64,000 bases of DNA from UKL13-2 sp044229235. Lineage in GTDB: Bacteria > Pseudomonadota > Gammaproteobacteria > Burkholderiales > Usitatibacteraceae. The position numbers and the translations under genes were made by a program. The stretch lies in contig JBGATH010000007.1 of assembly GCA_044229235.1 (NCBI GenBank), forward strand, positions 1-64,000. The letters are read 5' to 3'. Every line of letters starts with the position of its first letter. The first letter of the stretch is position 1. The notes below the pieces were generated by a model, which saw nothing but the letters and a program-made list of their open reading frames with translations, searched no databases and had not been told where the DNA came from. Shown here one piece after another: positions 62,136 through 64,000 of this stretch.

Positions 62136-62139
<4 letters not shown>
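61378..62139 (+). CDS. livG: Branched-chain amino-acid ABC transporter ATPase LivG
   Basis: A 253-residue ATPase of a high-affinity Leu/Ile/Val-type (or urea/amide) transporter. Walker A is GPNGAGKTT near residue 34; the signature is LPYGRKRALEIATTLA near residue 151; Walker B is VMLLDEPTQGM near residue 171; the switch His is in MVEHNMSV. ATG 61378 is chosen over an upstream GTG/TTG set. It overlaps livF as ATGA. Confidence 0.92.
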
Positions 62140-62840
<701 letters not shown>

Positions 62841-62926
62841 CAACGCATTCGCGGCACAGCAGGCATGAACAGTAGCGATTCGAACGAAATTCAAGCAGTG
62901 GACTACACCAACGAGGAGTGAATGAA

Positions 62927-64000
62927 ATGAAACGCAAACTGATGACAGCAATCGTTGCAGCCGCATTGGCCACATGTGCGGCTGCCGCGCAAGCGCAGCA
63001 AGGCAAGCTTTCCGATGATGCATTGAAGATCGGCGTGCTGACCGACATGTCGGGCTTGTACGCGGACTTCGGCGGTCCGGGTGCCGTACTGGCCGCGAAG
63101 ATGGCAGTCGAAGATTTCGGCGGGAAGATGTTCGGCAAGAACATTGACGTACTCTCGGCAGACCACCAGAACAAGCCCGATATCGCCAAGAACCTGACGC
63201 AGCAATGGTATGACCGCGACAAGGTCGACATGACGGTCGAGAACCTGAACTCAGGCGTGGCACTTGCCGTCACCGGTCTCGCCAAGGAAAAGAACAAGAT
63301 CGCCATCGTTACCGGCGCAGCATCTTCGCGCCTGACCAATGACTCTTGCGCGCCGGGCACGACGGTGCACTGGGTTTACGACACCATCGCGCTTGCCAAC
63401 GTGGTCGGCAAGGCCGTGGTGAAGGCCGGCGGCGACAGCTGGTTTTTCCTGACGGCGGACTACGCTTTCGGTCATTCGCTGGAAAAAGACACGGGCGAAG
63501 TAGTGAAAGCCAATGGCGGCAAGGTCAATGGCGCGGTACGCCATCCATTGAACGCCACCGACTTCTCGTCATTCCTGCTGCAGGCGCAAAGTTCCAAGGC
63601 GAAAGTCGTTGGACTGGCCAATGCCGGCGGCGATACGGTCAACAGCATCAAGGCGGCAGCCGAGTTTGGTATCACCAAGAACCAGAACCTCGCCGCACTG
63701 CTGATGCTGATTACCGACGTTCACGCGCTGGGCCTCAATACCGCCCAAGGCCTTTACCTGTCGGAAGGCTGGTATTGGGACATGAACGACGAGAACCGTG
63801 CATTTGCCAAACGCTTTGAAGCCCGTAACAACGGCAAGAAGCCGAACATGAATCAGGTCGGCGTCTACTCGGCAACCCTGCATTATCTGAATGCAGTGAA
63901 AGCCGCCGGCACCGACGATACCGCAGCGGTGATGAAGAAGATGCAGGACACACCGATCAACGATGTGTTCGCCAAGAACGGCAAGCTGCGTCCAGACGGC
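62927..64000 (+). CDS. Branched-chain amino-acid type ABC substrate-binding protein (partial)
   Basis: The first 358 residues of a Leu/Ile/Val-family periplasmic binding protein, cut by the window end. Signal peptide ends AAAQA near residue 23. The mature start LKIGVLTDMSGLYADFGGPG is typical, followed by AVEDFGGKMFGKNIDVLSAD and FFLTADYAFGHSLEKDTG near residue 167. GAGGAG lies 9 bases upstream of ATG 62927. It follows livF by 86 bases, so it belongs with the Liv ATPases; the permeases livH and livM are presumably beyond the window. Confidence 0.92.
   Translation, partial: MKRKLMTAIVAAALATCAAAAQAQQGKLSDDALKIGVLTDMSGLYADFGGPGAVLAAKMAVEDFGGKMFGKNIDVLSADHQNKPDIAKNLTQQWYDRDKVDMTVENLNSGVALAVTGLAKEKNKIAIVTGAASSRLTNDSCAPGTTVHWVYDTIALANVVGKAVVKAGGDSWFFLTADYAFGHSLEKDTGEVVKANGGKVNGAVRHPLNATDFSSFLLQAQSSKAKVVGLANAGGDTVNSIKAAAEFGITKNQNLAALLMLITDVHALGLNTAQGLYLSEGWYWDMNDENRAFAKRFEARNNGKKPNMNQVGVYSATLHYLNAVKAAGTDDTAAVMKKMQDTPINDVFAKNGKLRPDG

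Overview
The window looks like a chromosomal segment of a high-GC betaproteobacterium. The strongest sign is the run folC - SPOR protein - cvpA - purF - metZ at 189-5474, a gene order well known in Betaproteobacteria. Supporting signs are an lpxH / cyclophilin / cysS neighbourhood, a YceH protein, an rsgA / pterin dehydratase / M48 protease / orn block, and branched-chain amino-acid (Liv) transporter genes. I cannot name genus or species from sequence alone. No tRNA, rRNA, CRISPR array or prophage was seen.

Layout. 189-6312 (+): folate and purine synthesis, cell-division accessory, methionine synthesis and a methyltransferase. 6309-12856 (-): an MBOAT/SGNH O-acetylation pair, lpxH, and a translationally coupled TPR / L,D-transpeptidase / cyclophilin envelope operon. 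13165-17235: cysS, YceH, a Tat-exported amidase, with two kinds of intergenic palindrome. 17447-24375 (-): WYL regulator, Cdd1-like protein, two VOC proteins separated by a probable MITE, two poorly known proteins, rsgA, pterin dehydratase and a Ste24-like protease. 24455-34802: orn, corA, a patatin-barrel protein, an RND efflux pump with a palindromic operator, glpK. 34988-40837: a conserved unknown, htpX, two transporters and a GMC oxidoreductase.

40925-46023 (+) is a signalling cluster: a CHASE2 adenylate/guanylate cyclase, a FecR-like periplasmic protein, and an exported caspase-like protease carrying about ten MORN repeats. 46037-52875 holds an FlK-like thioesterase, a patatin lipoprotein, an FAD oxidoreductase with an oligopeptide-type binding protein, a complete IS30-family element inserted inside a repeated palindrome, and a crotonase. 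53230-61111 (+) looks like a surface-protein export locus: a TPR plus beta-barrel outer-membrane protein resembling Slam/DUF560 (type XI secretion), a FecR-domain protein with two C-terminal barrel-like domains that could be its cargo, and a 1332-residue choice-of-anchor-D protein. The window closes with livG, livF and a branched-chain amino-acid binding protein cut by the window end.

A recurring theme is short palindromic DNA: six copies of one ~60-bp family (one split by the IS30 element), two copies of a ~100-bp family, two other hairpins, and one 247-bp MITE-like unit. Nearly all sit just beyond stop codons. The two most system-like stretches are 40925-46023 and 53230-61111, both of which combine FecR domains with exported effector-like or surface proteins.
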